This document shows positions 14,800 through 23,358 of a DNA stretch of 64,000 bases, in pieces. Numbering within the stretch: position 1 is the first letter of the stretch; every line of letters begins with the position of its first letter. The notes under the pieces were generated by a model that was not told where the DNA came from, did no database searches, and saw only the letters and a list, made by a program, of their open reading frames with translations. A program made the position numbers and the translations under genes. This DNA comes from JAAZKA01 sp034926225 (GTDB lineage: Bacteria > Bacillota > Clostridia > Oscillospirales > QAMX01), in the NCBI GenBank assembly GCA_034926225.1, contig JAYFRF010000016.1, positions 1-64,000 of the forward strand, read 5' to 3'.

Positions 14800-15827
14800 T
14801 CCGTCAAATACGGCCTGTAAGCGCGGAAGGCAGATGGCAGGGCGATTTTCACCTCCAGCGCGTCCCGGTCAAACCATGTGAGCGTATTGGATACCGTCTT
14901 ACCATAGACGAGGTATCCCGTCATATGCCACTCAATATGCGTGAATACATGCTTTGCCGCCGGCAGCGGCAAAAGGGCCTCTGCCTCGACGCCCATCTTC
15001 CGCAGCGCCGCCCATGCTTCTTCAGCTGACAGTGTTCCCGCGACGTTCGGCAATTCCCACTGCCCCGCGAGGACGCCGCCCTCCCCGCGGCGGGACAGCG
15101 CCGCGTCTGTGCCGCACCGGAGGACGAAGACCGTCATATCCTCGATACGCCGGGCCTTTTTCGGCGCGCGGTTCGGGAGCAGTGCCGCCGTGCCGTCCGC
15201 GCATCCCACGCACTCGTCCCGCAGCGGACACAGGCCGCAGCGGGGAGCCGTATTCGGAACGCAGACCGTGGCACCCAGATCCATCAGAGCCTGATTGAAA
15301 TCCCCCGGACGGGTTTCGGGCAGCGCCCGCGCGACAAGGGCACGGATATCGCGGCGGGTTTCGAGCGCGAGGATGTCCCGTGCGTCGCCTGAGTACCGCG
15401 CGAAAACGCGCAGGACGTTGCCGTCCACGGCGGGGACGGGGATGCCGTAGGCGATGGACGCGATCGCGCCCGCCGTATAATCGCCGATGCCGGGAAGCGT
15501 TAAAAGCGCCTCGAAATCCGCCGGCAGAGCGCCATTATAGTGCTCGACGAGGATGCGGGCGGCCTTTTGCAGATTCCGCGCGCGGGAGTAATAGCCGAGT
15601 CCCTCCCAGAGCTTATAAAGAACGTCGGTATCGACCGCCGAAAGCGACGGGATATCGGGCAGCGCCGCCATGAAGCGCTCAAAATAGGGGATAACGGCCT
15701 CCGCGCGTGTCTGCTGGAGCATGACCTCCGACACCCAGACACGGTACGGATCCCCCCGGCCCCCCCGTACGCGCCAGGGAAGCGTCCGGGCGTTTTGGTC
15801 ATACCAAAGTAATAATTTTTCCTGCAT
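14781..15827 (-). CDS. mutY: A/G-specific adenine glycosylase MutY
   Basis: 348 residues from ATG 15827. The helix-hairpin-helix is LPGIGDYTAGAIASIAYG. The [4Fe-4S] cluster motif C-x6-C-x2-C-x5-C is present (CVPNTAPRCGLCPLRDEC). The C-terminal NUDIX-like 8-oxoG recognition domain follows. MutY removes adenine mispaired with 8-oxoguanine. An in-frame ATG six codons upstream (15845) is less likely, because it lies within the promoter. The mRNA from that promoter would be leaderless or nearly so. Confidence 0.94.
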   Translation of the reverse strand: MQEKLLLWYDQNARTLPWRVRGGRGDPYRVWVSEVMLQQTRAEAVIPYFERFMAALPDIPSLSAVDTDVLYKLWEGLGYYSRARNLQKAARILVEHYNGALPADFEALLTLPGIGDYTAGAIASIAYGIPVPAVDGNVLRVFARYSGDARDILALETRRDIRALVARALPETRPGDFNQALMDLGATVCVPNTAPRCGLCPLRDECVGCADGTAALLPNRAPKKARRIEDMTVFVLRCGTDAALSRRGEGGVLAGQWELPNVAGTLSAEEAWAALRKMGVEAEALLPLPAAKHVFTHIEWHMTGYLVYGKTVSNTLTWFDRDALEVKIALPSAFRAYRPYLTDQSPRA

Positions 15828-15833
15828 AGCCCA

Positions 15834-15862
15834 AGTATAACACATTTTTCATTGAGAATCAA
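15834..15862 (-). promoter_or_regulatory. mutY promoter placed directly before the start codon
   Basis: On the minus strand TTGATT (15857-15862), a 17-bp spacer and TATACT (15834-15839) lie so that transcription would begin about 7 bp downstream, at or next to the ATG at 15827. No ribosome site fits between them. Confidence 0.6.
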
Positions 15863-15886
15863 CCGTATAGAAAGGAATTTTCTGAC

Positions 15887-17533
15887 ATGGATACCTTTTC
15901 CCTCGCAGACCTTCTGTTTCCGCAGATAACCGCCACTCCCGCCGACATAGAAGCCCGCTACCCCGCGCGGAACCTCCCCGAGGGCGCGCGTGTAACGCGT
16001 ATAGCGCCCTCGCCAACGGGCTTTTTGCATATCGGCGCGCTGTTTGGCGCGATGACCGACGAAAGGCTTGCCCACCAGTCCGGCGGCGTATGCTACCTTC
16101 GCATCGAGGACACCGACCAAAAGCGCGAGGTGCCCGGCGCGGTCGCCGCCTTCATCCGTATGTTCGCCCGCTACGGCATCCGCTTCGACGAGGGCGCGTC
16201 TATAGACGACGAAGGCAATGTGACCGATCTGGGCGCGTACGGCCCCTATTGTCAGCGCCAGCGCGCGGAAATCTATCAGACTTTCGCCAAAGAAATGGTG
16301 CGTATCGGCCGCGCATACCCCTGCTTCTGCACCGAGGACGAACTGAACGCCATGCGTGAGCGGCAGGAGGCGGCGAAGGTCACTCCCGGCTACTACGGCG
16401 GGTGGGCGGTGCATCGCAACGCATCATATGACGAGATCAAGGCCGAGCTCGACGCGGGGAAGCCGTATGTCATCCGCTTTAAGTCGGAGGGCGACCCCTC
16501 CCGCCGCATTAAGATGACCGACGGCATCAAGGGCGCGCTCGATTTCCCGGAAAACGATCAGGATATCGTCCTGCTAAAGTCCGACGGCATCCCGACCTAC
16601 CACTTCGCCCATGTCGTGGATGACCACCTCATGCGCACCACCCATGTGGTTCGCGGCGAGGAATGGCTTGCAACGCTGCCCGTGCATGTGGAGATGTTCC
16701 GCACGTTCGGCTGGAAGGAGCCGAAGTACAACCATACCGCGACGATCATGAAGCTCGACGGCACTTCCAAGCGCAAGATCTCGAAGCGCAAAGACCCGGA
16801 AGCCGACCTTGCCTGGTACGCGAAGGAAGGCTACCCCACGGGTGCGGTGCGTGAGTATGTTATGACACTCTTAAACTCAAACTTTGAGGACTGGCGGCGT
16901 GACCATCTGGAGGATCCGATCGAGGAATTCCCCTTCTCTTTAAAAAAGATGAGCGTATCCGGCGCGCTGTTTGATATGCAGAAGCTGTCCGACGTCGCGA
17001 AAAACGTCGTCTGCCGCATGAAAGCGTCCGAGGTCTACGCCGAGGCGCTCGCCTGGGCGGAGGAATTCGCGTCTGAGTTTGCCGCGCGTCTCTCCCGCGA
17101 CCCCGCCTACTCTGTCGCCATACTGAACATCGGCCGCGAGGATAAAAAGCCCCGCCGCGACTACGGCGTCTGGTCGGAACTGCCCGCGTACATGGACTTC
17201 TTCTTTGACGAAACCTTCACCCCCGGCGGCGCTTATCCGGAAAACCTTTCGAAGGAAGACCTGCGTACGATTTTCGAGAAATTTAAAGCCGCCTATGATG
17301 AGTCTGACGATTCCACGGTGTGGTTTGACAAGCTCAAAGCCATCGCCGCCGATATCGGGCTTGCCCCCGATACGAAGACCTTCAAGAAAAACCCTGGGCA
17401 GTATCGCGGACACGTCGGAGACGTCAGCATGGCGCTGCGCGTCGCCGTCACCGGACGTGAAAACTCCCCCGATCTCTACACGGTCATGAAGATTCTCGGG
17501 CGTGAGCGTACCTTTGCGCGTCTCCTCTTCTGA
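15887..17533 (+). CDS. gltX: Glutamyl-tRNA synthetase
   Basis: 548 residues. The class I HIGH motif appears as APSPTGFLHIGAL and the KMSKR loop as KRKISKRKD. It charges tRNA-Glu and, where GlnRS is missing, usually also tRNA-Gln for later amidation by GatCAB; which applies cannot be told here. The length is longer than the classical 470-490, consistent with the longer clostridial type. ATG 15887 follows AAAGGA. It ends before the hairpin-rich region at 17.55 kb. Confidence 0.93.
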   Translation: MDTFSLADLLFPQITATPADIEARYPARNLPEGARVTRIAPSPTGFLHIGALFGAMTDERLAHQSGGVCYLRIEDTDQKREVPGAVAAFIRMFARYGIRFDEGASIDDEGNVTDLGAYGPYCQRQRAEIYQTFAKEMVRIGRAYPCFCTEDELNAMRERQEAAKVTPGYYGGWAVHRNASYDEIKAELDAGKPYVIRFKSEGDPSRRIKMTDGIKGALDFPENDQDIVLLKSDGIPTYHFAHVVDDHLMRTTHVVRGEEWLATLPVHVEMFRTFGWKEPKYNHTATIMKLDGTSKRKISKRKDPEADLAWYAKEGYPTGAVREYVMTLLNSNFEDWRRDHLEDPIEEFPFSLKKMSVSGALFDMQKLSDVAKNVVCRMKASEVYAEALAWAEEFASEFAARLSRDPAYSVAILNIGREDKKPRRDYGVWSELPAYMDFFFDETFTPGGAYPENLSKEDLRTIFEKFKAAYDESDDSTVWFDKLKAIAADIGLAPDTKTFKKNPGQYRGHVGDVSMALRVAVTGRENSPDLYTVMKILGRERTFARLLF

Positions 17534-17582
17534 GCCGTATGGCAGCTTCTTCCCTTTGCTTCCAGCGGAAGCAAAGGGAAGG

Positions 17583-17689
17583 CTTGCAGGGGGCGCTTCC
17601 CGCCCCCCTGCACCCTCCGGGTTACTTTCTTTGCACCGGCAAAGAAAGTAACAAAGAAAGCCAGCTAAAGAGGACTTTGTCCTCTTTAG
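17583..17689 (-). repeat. Three-hairpin intergenic element, diverged inverted copy
   Basis: In reverse orientation this copy has the same hairpin order as copies 1 and 2. Hairpin c is at 17586-17611, hairpin b at 17621-17652 (GTTACTTTCTTTGC with its exact complement) and hairpin a at 17665-17689 (CTAAAGAGGAC with its exact complement). Where bases differ from the other copies, both arms of the stem change together. Confidence 0.75.
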
Positions 17690-17742
17690 AATCTCCCCGG
17701 ATGCGGGGATTGCGCCACCTGTGGGTGGCGCTTATACGATAG

Positions 17743-17803
17743 AAGAGCAGCTGATTACTGCTACGCATCACAGGAGATGCTCTTGGTAATCAGCTGCTCT
17801 TTC
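17743..17803. terminator. Long hairpin between gltX and htpG
   Basis: AAGAGCAGCTGATTAC (17743-17758) is matched by its complement at 17786-17802, with a smaller inner stem. On the plus side TCTTTCTC follows. The U-tract is modest, so termination is probable rather than certain in both directions. Confidence 0.6.
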
Positions 17804-17841
17804 TCGTCTAAGCATCGCGCAGCGATGCCGTCCCGGAGGGA

Positions 17842-17952
17842 TACTTAAGGGGACTTCAGTCCCCTTAAGCGAGCTTTCTTTCCCTCTTTCTTTGCTCGCG
17901 CAAAGAAAGAGGTCGGAGGGTGCAGGGGGGCGAAGCGCCCCCTGCAAGGTAT
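17842..17952 (+). repeat. Three-hairpin intergenic element, copy 2
   Basis: This copy is 111 bp, the same length as copy 1, and nearly identical from TACTTA to CTGCAAGGTAT. Hairpin a is changed (CTTAAGGGGACT with a perfect complement), hairpin b is identical, and hairpin c has one C fewer on its 3' arm. It lies immediately downstream of the htpG stop. Confidence 0.85.
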
Positions 17953-17978
17953 GAGCTAGAGAAAGGTATAGTAGTTGC

Positions 17979-19907
17979 TTACTTTGCCGCAATCTCCATG
18001 ATTTCCGCGCTGCGCCGGATAAACGCTGTCATTTCATCGGCGGAGAGGGGCTTTTGCGCGAGCCGCGCGAGGTCGTAAACTTGCGCCGCGATGCGGTTTG
18101 CGTCGTCGTCGCGGCCGGCGGACTTCATCGAAAGAAGCGTCGCAACCAGCGGATGCGCGGCGTTGACGATCAGCTTTGTCTGCGCGGGGAAATCAAAGCC
18201 CGCATTTCCGCCAAACATGCGCGTCATCTCCTGCAGGCGGCGGCCTTCCTCCGAAAGCGTGAGGACAGCGGGCGGCGCGTCGCCGAGCAGCTTCTGGACG
18301 CTGACCTCAGTGTCTCCGACAAGCCCAGCGAAGAGAGACTTCACGCCCTCGGCATCCGGAGCGGGCGCGTCGTCCTTCGACTCAAGCTCCGACAGGTCGG
18401 CGTCGATGCGCTTGAAACGCAGACCCTCGTTTTTGCGCTCGAGCAGCGTGATGAAGTGGTTGTCGAGCACGTGGTCGAGGATGACGGCCTCCAGACCGCG
18501 ATTTTTGAACATCGCGATATATTGCGCCTGCTGACGCGGGTCGGAGACGTAGTAGATCGTCTTCTCCTTTGCCGGTTCATGCTTCTCATGTTCGTGCTCG
18601 CAGTGCTCGTCACCGCATTCCTCGCATTCGTCATGCTCCGGCGGCAGCTCCACGGAGGGGAGGCTCTCGATATATTCGTCTACCGTCTTATAGGAGCCGT
18701 CCAGCATCTTGAAGATCAGCGCGGATTTCATGCGGTCGTAGAACTTCTCGTCGCGCAGAACGCCGTACTTGATGAACGGCGAGACGTCGTCCCACTGCTT
18801 TTCATAGTCCTCACGCTCGTTTTTAAAGCGGTCGGTCAGGCGGTCGGCAACCTTTCGAGTGATATGCCCGGAGATTTTCTTAACGGTGCCGTCGTTTTGC
18901 AGCATCGAGCGGGATACGTTTAAGGGCAGGTCGGGGCAGTCGATGCAGCCCTTTAAGAGCAGCAGATACTCCGGAATGACCTCTTTTAAGTTATCCGCGA
19001 CGAAAACCTGGTTGCAGTAAAGCTTGACCTGACCCTCGATCGTATCGAATTCGCTCTTGAGCTTCGGGAAGTAGAGAATACCCTTTAAGCGGAACGGGTA
19101 GTCGATGTTGAGGTGTACCCAGAATAACGGCTCCTGCGCGCCGGGGAAGACCTCGCGGTAAAAATCGCGGTATTCCTGCTCGGTGCAGTCCTTGGGCGCT
19201 TTGTTCCAAAGAGGAGCTGTCGCGTTGATCGGCTTTTCATCGGCCTTGACCTCGTCGCCCGCGCGGCGCAGATAGATCGGAATCGGCAGGTAGCGGAAAT
19301 ACTTCATCAAAACCGCACGTACACCGTAAAGCTTCGCATAATCGTCGCTTTCGTCGTCCAGTGCTACGGTGACGACGGAGCCGCGCGTGGCGCGCGTGCC
19401 GTCGGAAATTGCGAACTCGGTGCCGGTTTCGGAGAACCACTTGACAGGCGTGGCGTCTTCCCTGTAGCTTAGGGTATCGATCGTCACGGACTTCGCCGCG
19501 ATAAAGGCGGAGTAGAAGCCGAGGCCGAAATGGCCGATGATTGTCGTGTCGGGGGCGCCCTTATCGTCCTTTTTATCGCCGGTCTGGTATTGCTCGAAGA
19601 AATCGCGCGCGCCGGAGAAGGCCACCTGGTTGATATACTTTTTGACCTCGTCCTCGGTCATGCCAAGGCCGTTATCCTCGAAGGCGATGGTATGCGCCTC
19701 CTCATCGACGGTCACGGTGATCCGATAGGTCTCGTCCTCCGATACGGAGACCTCCCCGAGGGAGACCAGACGCTCAAGCTTCGTAATCGCGTCGGCGCAG
19801 TTGGAGGTCAGTTCGCGGATGAAAATGTCGCGGTCGGTATAAAGCCATTTACGTATTATGGGGAACATATTCTCCGCCGCGATGGAAATGGTGCCGTGTT
19901 CGTTCAT
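17979..19907 (-). CDS. htpG: Hsp90-family chaperone HtpG with a Cys/His-rich insertion
   Basis: 642 residues. The N-terminal GHKL ATPase domain shows FIRELTSNCADAITKLERL, DNGLGMT and GHFGLGFYSAF. Middle and C-terminal domains follow. Residues about 425-443 form an acidic Cys/His-rich stretch (HDECEECGDEHC then EHEHEKH, with C428, C431, C436 and several His) that I do not recall from E. coli HtpG and that could bind metal. ATG 19907 follows GAAAGGAAG. HtpG assists folding of selected clients in the cytoplasm. The gene follows rsmI after a small repeat. Confidence 0.93.
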   Translation of the reverse strand: MNEHGTISIAAENMFPIIRKWLYTDRDIFIRELTSNCADAITKLERLVSLGEVSVSEDETYRITVTVDEEAHTIAFEDNGLGMTEDEVKKYINQVAFSGARDFFEQYQTGDKKDDKGAPDTTIIGHFGLGFYSAFIAAKSVTIDTLSYREDATPVKWFSETGTEFAISDGTRATRGSVVTVALDDESDDYAKLYGVRAVLMKYFRYLPIPIYLRRAGDEVKADEKPINATAPLWNKAPKDCTEQEYRDFYREVFPGAQEPLFWVHLNIDYPFRLKGILYFPKLKSEFDTIEGQVKLYCNQVFVADNLKEVIPEYLLLLKGCIDCPDLPLNVSRSMLQNDGTVKKISGHITRKVADRLTDRFKNEREDYEKQWDDVSPFIKYGVLRDEKFYDRMKSALIFKMLDGSYKTVDEYIESLPSVELPPEHDECEECGDEHCEHEHEKHEPAKEKTIYYVSDPRQQAQYIAMFKNRGLEAVILDHVLDNHFITLLERKNEGLRFKRIDADLSELESKDDAPAPDAEGVKSLFAGLVGDTEVSVQKLLGDAPPAVLTLSEEGRRLQEMTRMFGGNAGFDFPAQTKLIVNAAHPLVATLLSMKSAGRDDDANRIAAQVYDLARLAQKPLSADEMTAFIRRSAEIMEIAAK

Positions 19908-19944
19908 AGTGATAACGCTTCCTTTCGTAAAGGTAAAAAATAAA

Positions 19945-19976
19945 GTCGTAGGGGCGGGGCTTATGCTCCGCCCGCG
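19945..19976 (+). repeat. Short GTAGGGGCG-type palindromic repeat, copy 1
   Basis: CGTAGGGGCGGGGC, a 5-nt gap, then GCTCCGCCCGCG forms a GC-rich hairpin between rsmI and htpG. A related copy in the opposite orientation lies at 31877-31913. It may serve as a terminator for rsmI, since T-rich sequence follows on the minus strand. Confidence 0.6.
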
Positions 19977-19985
19977 CTATCGGGG

Positions 19986-20813
19986 TTATTCGTCGTCCAA
20001 TAACGCGCGGTAGATCGGATTCCGGGGCATATTCGTCTCTCTGGAGGCTCGTTTTGCCGCTTCCGAAGGGGACGCGCCCTCCGTGACATACCGCCTCGCG
20101 AGAGCAACGGCGTCTACAGCCGGGGGAACAGACGCTTCTGGAGCGCCTTCCACGACGAGGACATACTCCCCGCGCGGCTCGTTTTCCCGGTAGTACGCCA
20201 CCGCGTCTCCCAAGGTGCGCCGCACGCATTCCTCATGTAGCTTCGTCAGCTCCCGCGCGAAGTAGACGGCGCGTTCCTCGCCGAAGGTGCGCGCGAAGTC
20301 GTCGAGCGTGACGCGGAGCTTATGCGGGGCTTCGTAGAAGATCATCGGACGCGTTTCGGCGGTAAGCGACGCAAGATGCTCCCGGCGGGAGAGCTTGTTC
20401 ATTGACAAAAAACCCTCGAAGGAAAAGCGCGCGCCGATCATGCCGCAGAGCGTGAACGCCGCGACCGCGGCGCAGGCGCCCGGAACCGTCCGCACGGGGA
20501 TGCCCGCGTCGCGGCACTGGGAGACAAGAAGCGCGCCGGGGTCGGAGATCGCGGGTGTGCCGGCGTCGGTCGTCAGCGCGCAGGACTCACCGGCCGCGAT
20601 GCGGGCGACGATCTCGTCGCCGCGGGCGAGCTTGTTGTGCTCATAGTAGCTGACCGTTGGCTTATGGATGTCGAAGTGGGACAGCAGGCGATGTGCGACG
20701 CGGGTATCCTCCGCCGCGACGAAATCGACGGCGCGCAGCGTATCGACGGCGCGCAGGGTCATGTCGCCAAGGTTGCCGATGGGGGTGGAGACGATGTACA
20801 AGGTACCGGTCAT
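19986..20813 (-). CDS. rsmI: 16S rRNA 2'-O-ribose methyltransferase RsmI
   Basis: 275 residues. The tetrapyrrole-methylase fold begins LYIVSTPIGNLGDMTLRA. EDTRVAHRLL and TTDAGTPAISDPG are RsmI signatures, and the small C-terminal HTH-like domain (SPSEAAKRASRETNMPRN) is retained. It methylates the 2'-O of C1402 in 16S rRNA (E. coli numbering), in the decoding centre. It follows the N6-adenine methyltransferase gene by 12 bp, as commonly seen in Firmicutes, so the two probably form one transcript. Confidence 0.95.
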   Translation of the reverse strand: MTGTLYIVSTPIGNLGDMTLRAVDTLRAVDFVAAEDTRVAHRLLSHFDIHKPTVSYYEHNKLARGDEIVARIAAGESCALTTDAGTPAISDPGALLVSQCRDAGIPVRTVPGACAAVAAFTLCGMIGARFSFEGFLSMNKLSRREHLASLTAETRPMIFYEAPHKLRVTLDDFARTFGEERAVYFARELTKLHEECVRRTLGDAVAYYRENEPRGEYVLVVEGAPEASVPPAVDAVALARRYVTEGASPSEAAKRASRETNMPRNPIYRALLDDE

Positions 20814-20825
20814 GGAAGGCCTCCG

Positions 20826-21494
20826 TTATTCGGGGTGTGAAGAAAACACCGGCGCGGCAAGGGAAAGTCCCGGCCGCGCGCCCTTTTTCGCGCGGCAGAG
20901 CGCCACGGATGGGGCATGCGCCGTGTCGGGATAGAGGAGCGTCAGCGTTTTCGGCTCAAGACCCGCATCCGTGAGCGCGCGGAACAGCCGTACAAGCCGC
21001 GCGGCCGGATAGACGAGCGTGCATTCGCCGTTATGCGGCAGCAGATACGCCGCCGCATGGCAAAAATCGTTGAGCGTCGCCGCGACTTCGGTACGCGCGG
21101 CGGCATCGTCGGGATGCGCGGGGAGATTTCCCTCCGATACGGCGCGGTAGGGGGGGTTTGCTAGCACCGCGTCGAAGCTTGCGGGGGAAAACAGCGCGCG
21201 TATCGCCCGGAGATCGCCTTCGACGACCGAGACCCGCCCCTCGGCGCCGTTATACCGCACGTTTTCCCGCGCGAGGTTTGCCGCGTCCGGACGCAGCTCT
21301 AAGCCTGTGAGCGCGAGGTCCGTTCTGTTTGACGCGAGCAGCAGCAGCACCCCGCCTGCGCCGCAGCCAAGCTCGCAGACGCGCGCGGCGGGCTTACACG
21401 ACGCGGCAGCGTCATGTGCGAGCGCGACGGCATCCATGCCGAGCGGGAAATGCGGGTCATCCTCCATGGCGTAGCCGAGTTCGAGCGGGAGCAA
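20826..21494 (-). CDS. TrmN6-like N6-adenine methyltransferase
   Basis: 222 residues if started at TTG 21494 (LLPLELGYAMEDDPHFPLG), preceded by AGGTGA at 7 bp. The frame is open to 21788, but that extension crosses the ferredoxin gene and a terminator, so it is not used. ATG 21467 is a possible later start. S-adenosylmethionine motif I is VCELGCGAGGVLLLLAS, and the catalytic NPPY motif (ANPPYRAVSEG) is that of N6-adenine methyltransferases. Family members such as TrmN6/YabB modify A37 of tRNA-Val. It is paired with rsmI in one operon. The exact substrate is inferred. Confidence 0.85.
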   Translation of the reverse strand: MLPLELGYAMEDDPHFPLGMDAVALAHDAAASCKPAARVCELGCGAGGVLLLLASNRTDLALTGLELRPDAANLARENVRYNGAEGRVSVVEGDLRAIRALFSPASFDAVLANPPYRAVSEGNLPAHPDDAAARTEVAATLNDFCHAAAYLLPHNGECTLVYPAARLVRLFRALTDAGLEPKTLTLLYPDTAHAPSVALCRAKKGARPGLSLAAPVFSSHPE

Positions 21495-21524
21495 AAGCGG
21501 ATCACCTCGAGCCTTTTTTAAGGG

Positions 21525-21560
21525 ACGAAAAGCGGGCCGTGCGCTAAACGGCACGGCCCG
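21525..21560 (-). terminator. Terminator downstream of the ferredoxin gene
   Basis: CGGGCCGTGC (minus strand, 21551-21560) pairs with GCACGGCCCG (21533-21542), followed by CTTTTCG. It separates the small ferredoxin gene from the methyltransferase gene downstream. Confidence 0.75.
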
Positions 21561-21582
21561 ACATGCGGAACAAGTAAGGAAA

Positions 21583-21753
21583 TCAGTCCTGCTGGGGCGC
21601 GCCGACCGGACAAACACTCGCGCAGGAGCCGCAATCCACGCAAGCCTCCGCGTCGATGACGTACTTGCCGTCACCCTGTGAAATACAGGAAACCGGGCAC
21701 TCGCTCGCGCATGCGCCGCAGGAAATGCAATCGTCGTTAATTTTAAAGGCCAT
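21583..21753 (-). CDS. Small 2x[4Fe-4S] ferredoxin
   Basis: 56 residues, beginning MAFKINDDCISCGACASECP. Two cluster motifs C-x2-C-x2-C-x3-C are complete: C9, C12, C15, C19 and C38, C41, C44, C48, plus an extra C23. It matches the clostridial 2[4Fe-4S] electron carrier, acting in the cytoplasm with pyruvate:ferredoxin oxidoreductase, hydrogenase and similar enzymes. A perfect AGGAGGT site lies 7 bp before ATG 21753. It has its own promoter and terminator, so it is monocistronic. Its presence fits an anaerobic lifestyle. Confidence 0.96.
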   Translation of the reverse strand: MAFKINDDCISCGACASECPVSCISQGDGKYVIDAEACVDCGSCASVCPVGAPQQD

Positions 21754-21783
21754 ATAAGGTTACCTCCTAAGCATTTTGATTGT

Positions 21784-21811
21784 ATCATACCATATCGGGA
21801 AAAAAAATCAA
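21784..21811 (-). promoter_or_regulatory. Ferredoxin gene promoter
   Basis: On the minus strand TTGATT (21806-21811), a T-rich 16-bp spacer and TATGAT (21784-21789) precede the ferredoxin start by about 30 bp. Confidence 0.65.
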
Positions 21812-21881
21812 GCGTGATATTGTAAAAAAACCGATCAAAAAGACCATTTTATATTGGGGGATTCGTACCTCGGAGGTTTTT

Positions 21882-23174
21882 CTACGCGTTGACTTCCAGC
21901 TCTTCTATGTCCGGATATTCCACCCGGCGGATATCCCCGCCCAGCGCCTGCAGCTTCTCAACAAAGTTCTCATACCCGCGCTCGATATGCGCGATGCCGG
22001 AGACCTCCGTCTCTCCCGCCGCGGCAAGACCCGCAATCACGAGCGCCGCGCCCGCGCGCAGGTCGCACGCCTGCACCGGTGCGCCCGTCAGACCAGAGAC
22101 GCCTTCGATGATTGCGATTTGCCCGTCGGCCTGCACCCGCGCGCCCATGCGCTTTAATTCGTCAAGGTAGCGGAAACGGGAGTTGAAAATCGTCTCGTTG
22201 ACGATGCTCGTGCCGCCGGCCAAACACAGCGCGACGACCGCCGGGGGCTGCATATCGGTCGGAAAGCCCGGATACGGCATCGTTTTGAAGTTCGCGCGGA
22301 TGAGCGCCTTCGTGCGGCGGACTAAAACCGCGTCGCCGAGATCCTCAAGCTCTACGCCCATCTCCAAAAACTTCGTCGCAAAGCAGTCTAAATGCTTCGG
22401 AATCACGTTTGTCAGAGTGATTTCACCGCCGCAGGCGGCGACGGCGGCGATAAACGTACCGGCCTCGATCTGATCGGGGATGACCGAGTAGGTGCAGCCG
22501 TGCAGTGTACGCGCACCGCGGATCTTGATCATATCCGTGCCCGCGCCGCGGATATCCGCGCCGCAGGTATTTAAGAAGTTTGCGAGGTCGACGACATGCG
22601 GCTCTTTCGCGGGGTTCTCGATGATCGTCAGCCCCGGCGTGCGCGTCGCGGCGAGCATAATGTTGATCGTCGCGCCGACACTGGGCATGTCAAGGTAAAT
22701 ATGTGCGCCGCGCATACCGTTCGGCGCGTCGCTGACAATGCAGCCCGCCTTTGTCGCTACGCGCGCGCCGAGCGCTTCAAAACCCTTCAGGTGCTGATCG
22801 ATCGCGCGTACGCCGAGGTTGCAGCCGCCGGGCATACAGACCTGCGCCGAGCGATACCGCCCGAGCAGAGCACCGATAAAATAATACGACGCGCGGTTCT
22901 GCCGCGCCAGATCATCGTCGAGAACTTTTGTCGAGCGCAGTTTTGCGCAGTCAATCCGTACCGTTGTATCGTCGAGCATCTCGATTTTCGCGCCCAGACG
23001 CCGGAGGATCTCCAGCTGGACGGTGATATCGTTGATCTTCGGCAAATTTTCGATGACGCAGGGGCCTTCCGCAAGGACGACTCCGGCGAGGATCGCCACG
23101 GCAGCATTTTTCGCACTGCTGACCGTTATCTGCCCATGCAGCGGTTTCCCGCCCTGAATGATATACTTTGTCAT
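21882..23174 (-). CDS. murA: UDP-N-acetylglucosamine 1-carboxyvinyltransferase
   Basis: 430 residues, full MurA length. Conserved N-terminal SSAKNAAVAILAG carries the catalytic Lys and Asn. The phosphoenolpyruvate-binding Cys is C118 in PGGCNLGVRAID, so the enzyme should be fosfomycin-sensitive. IPDQIEAGTF is also intact. It performs the first committed step of peptidoglycan synthesis in the cytoplasm. ATG 23174 has AAAGGAT upstream. A consensus promoter lies about 185 bp upstream, leaving a long leader. A second murA copy (murA/murZ) may exist elsewhere, as in other Firmicutes. Confidence 0.95.
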   Translation of the reverse strand: MTKYIIQGGKPLHGQITVSSAKNAAVAILAGVVLAEGPCVIENLPKINDITVQLEILRRLGAKIEMLDDTTVRIDCAKLRSTKVLDDDLARQNRASYYFIGALLGRYRSAQVCMPGGCNLGVRAIDQHLKGFEALGARVATKAGCIVSDAPNGMRGAHIYLDMPSVGATINIMLAATRTPGLTIIENPAKEPHVVDLANFLNTCGADIRGAGTDMIKIRGARTLHGCTYSVIPDQIEAGTFIAAVAACGGEITLTNVIPKHLDCFATKFLEMGVELEDLGDAVLVRRTKALIRANFKTMPYPGFPTDMQPPAVVALCLAGGTSIVNETIFNSRFRYLDELKRMGARVQADGQIAIIEGVSGLTGAPVQACDLRAGAALVIAGLAAAGETEVSGIAHIERGYENFVEKLQALGGDIRRVEYPDIEELEVNA

Positions 23175-23358
23175 CGGACTTATCCTTTCGGCTGTTCAGA
23201 CAGGCCACATAATTGTGACATCCGGCTGAAACATTTTTATCGCGGGAACGTCTAATTATCTTCCAAAACAAAGGCGGAAGAAAACCACCTTTCATATAAC
23301 ATGTGAAAGATGGGTATGAAAAACAGGTAAAAATGGCTATTCCACCCTGTGCGACGCT

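Larger units (their letters stand above)
17550..17952. repeat. Hairpin array of about eleven stem-loops in a 445-bp gene-free gap
   Basis: There is no supported gene between gltX (17533) and htpG (17979). Inverted repeats occur at 17550-17580 (14-bp perfect stem), 17586-17611, 17621-17652, 17665-17689, 17695-17708, 17712-17731, 17743-17803, 17812-17828, 17844-17869, 17883-17912 and 17922-17945. The outer parts are two copies of the three-hairpin element in opposite orientation, so the array is roughly symmetric about the central terminator hairpin. It could be nested REP-like insertions or a structured RNA. Confidence 0.85.

Noticed and set aside
21495..21788. N-terminal extension of the TrmN6-like gene
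   Set aside because: The frame is open, but this stretch contains the ferredoxin gene with its own AGGAGGT site, promoter and terminator in another frame.
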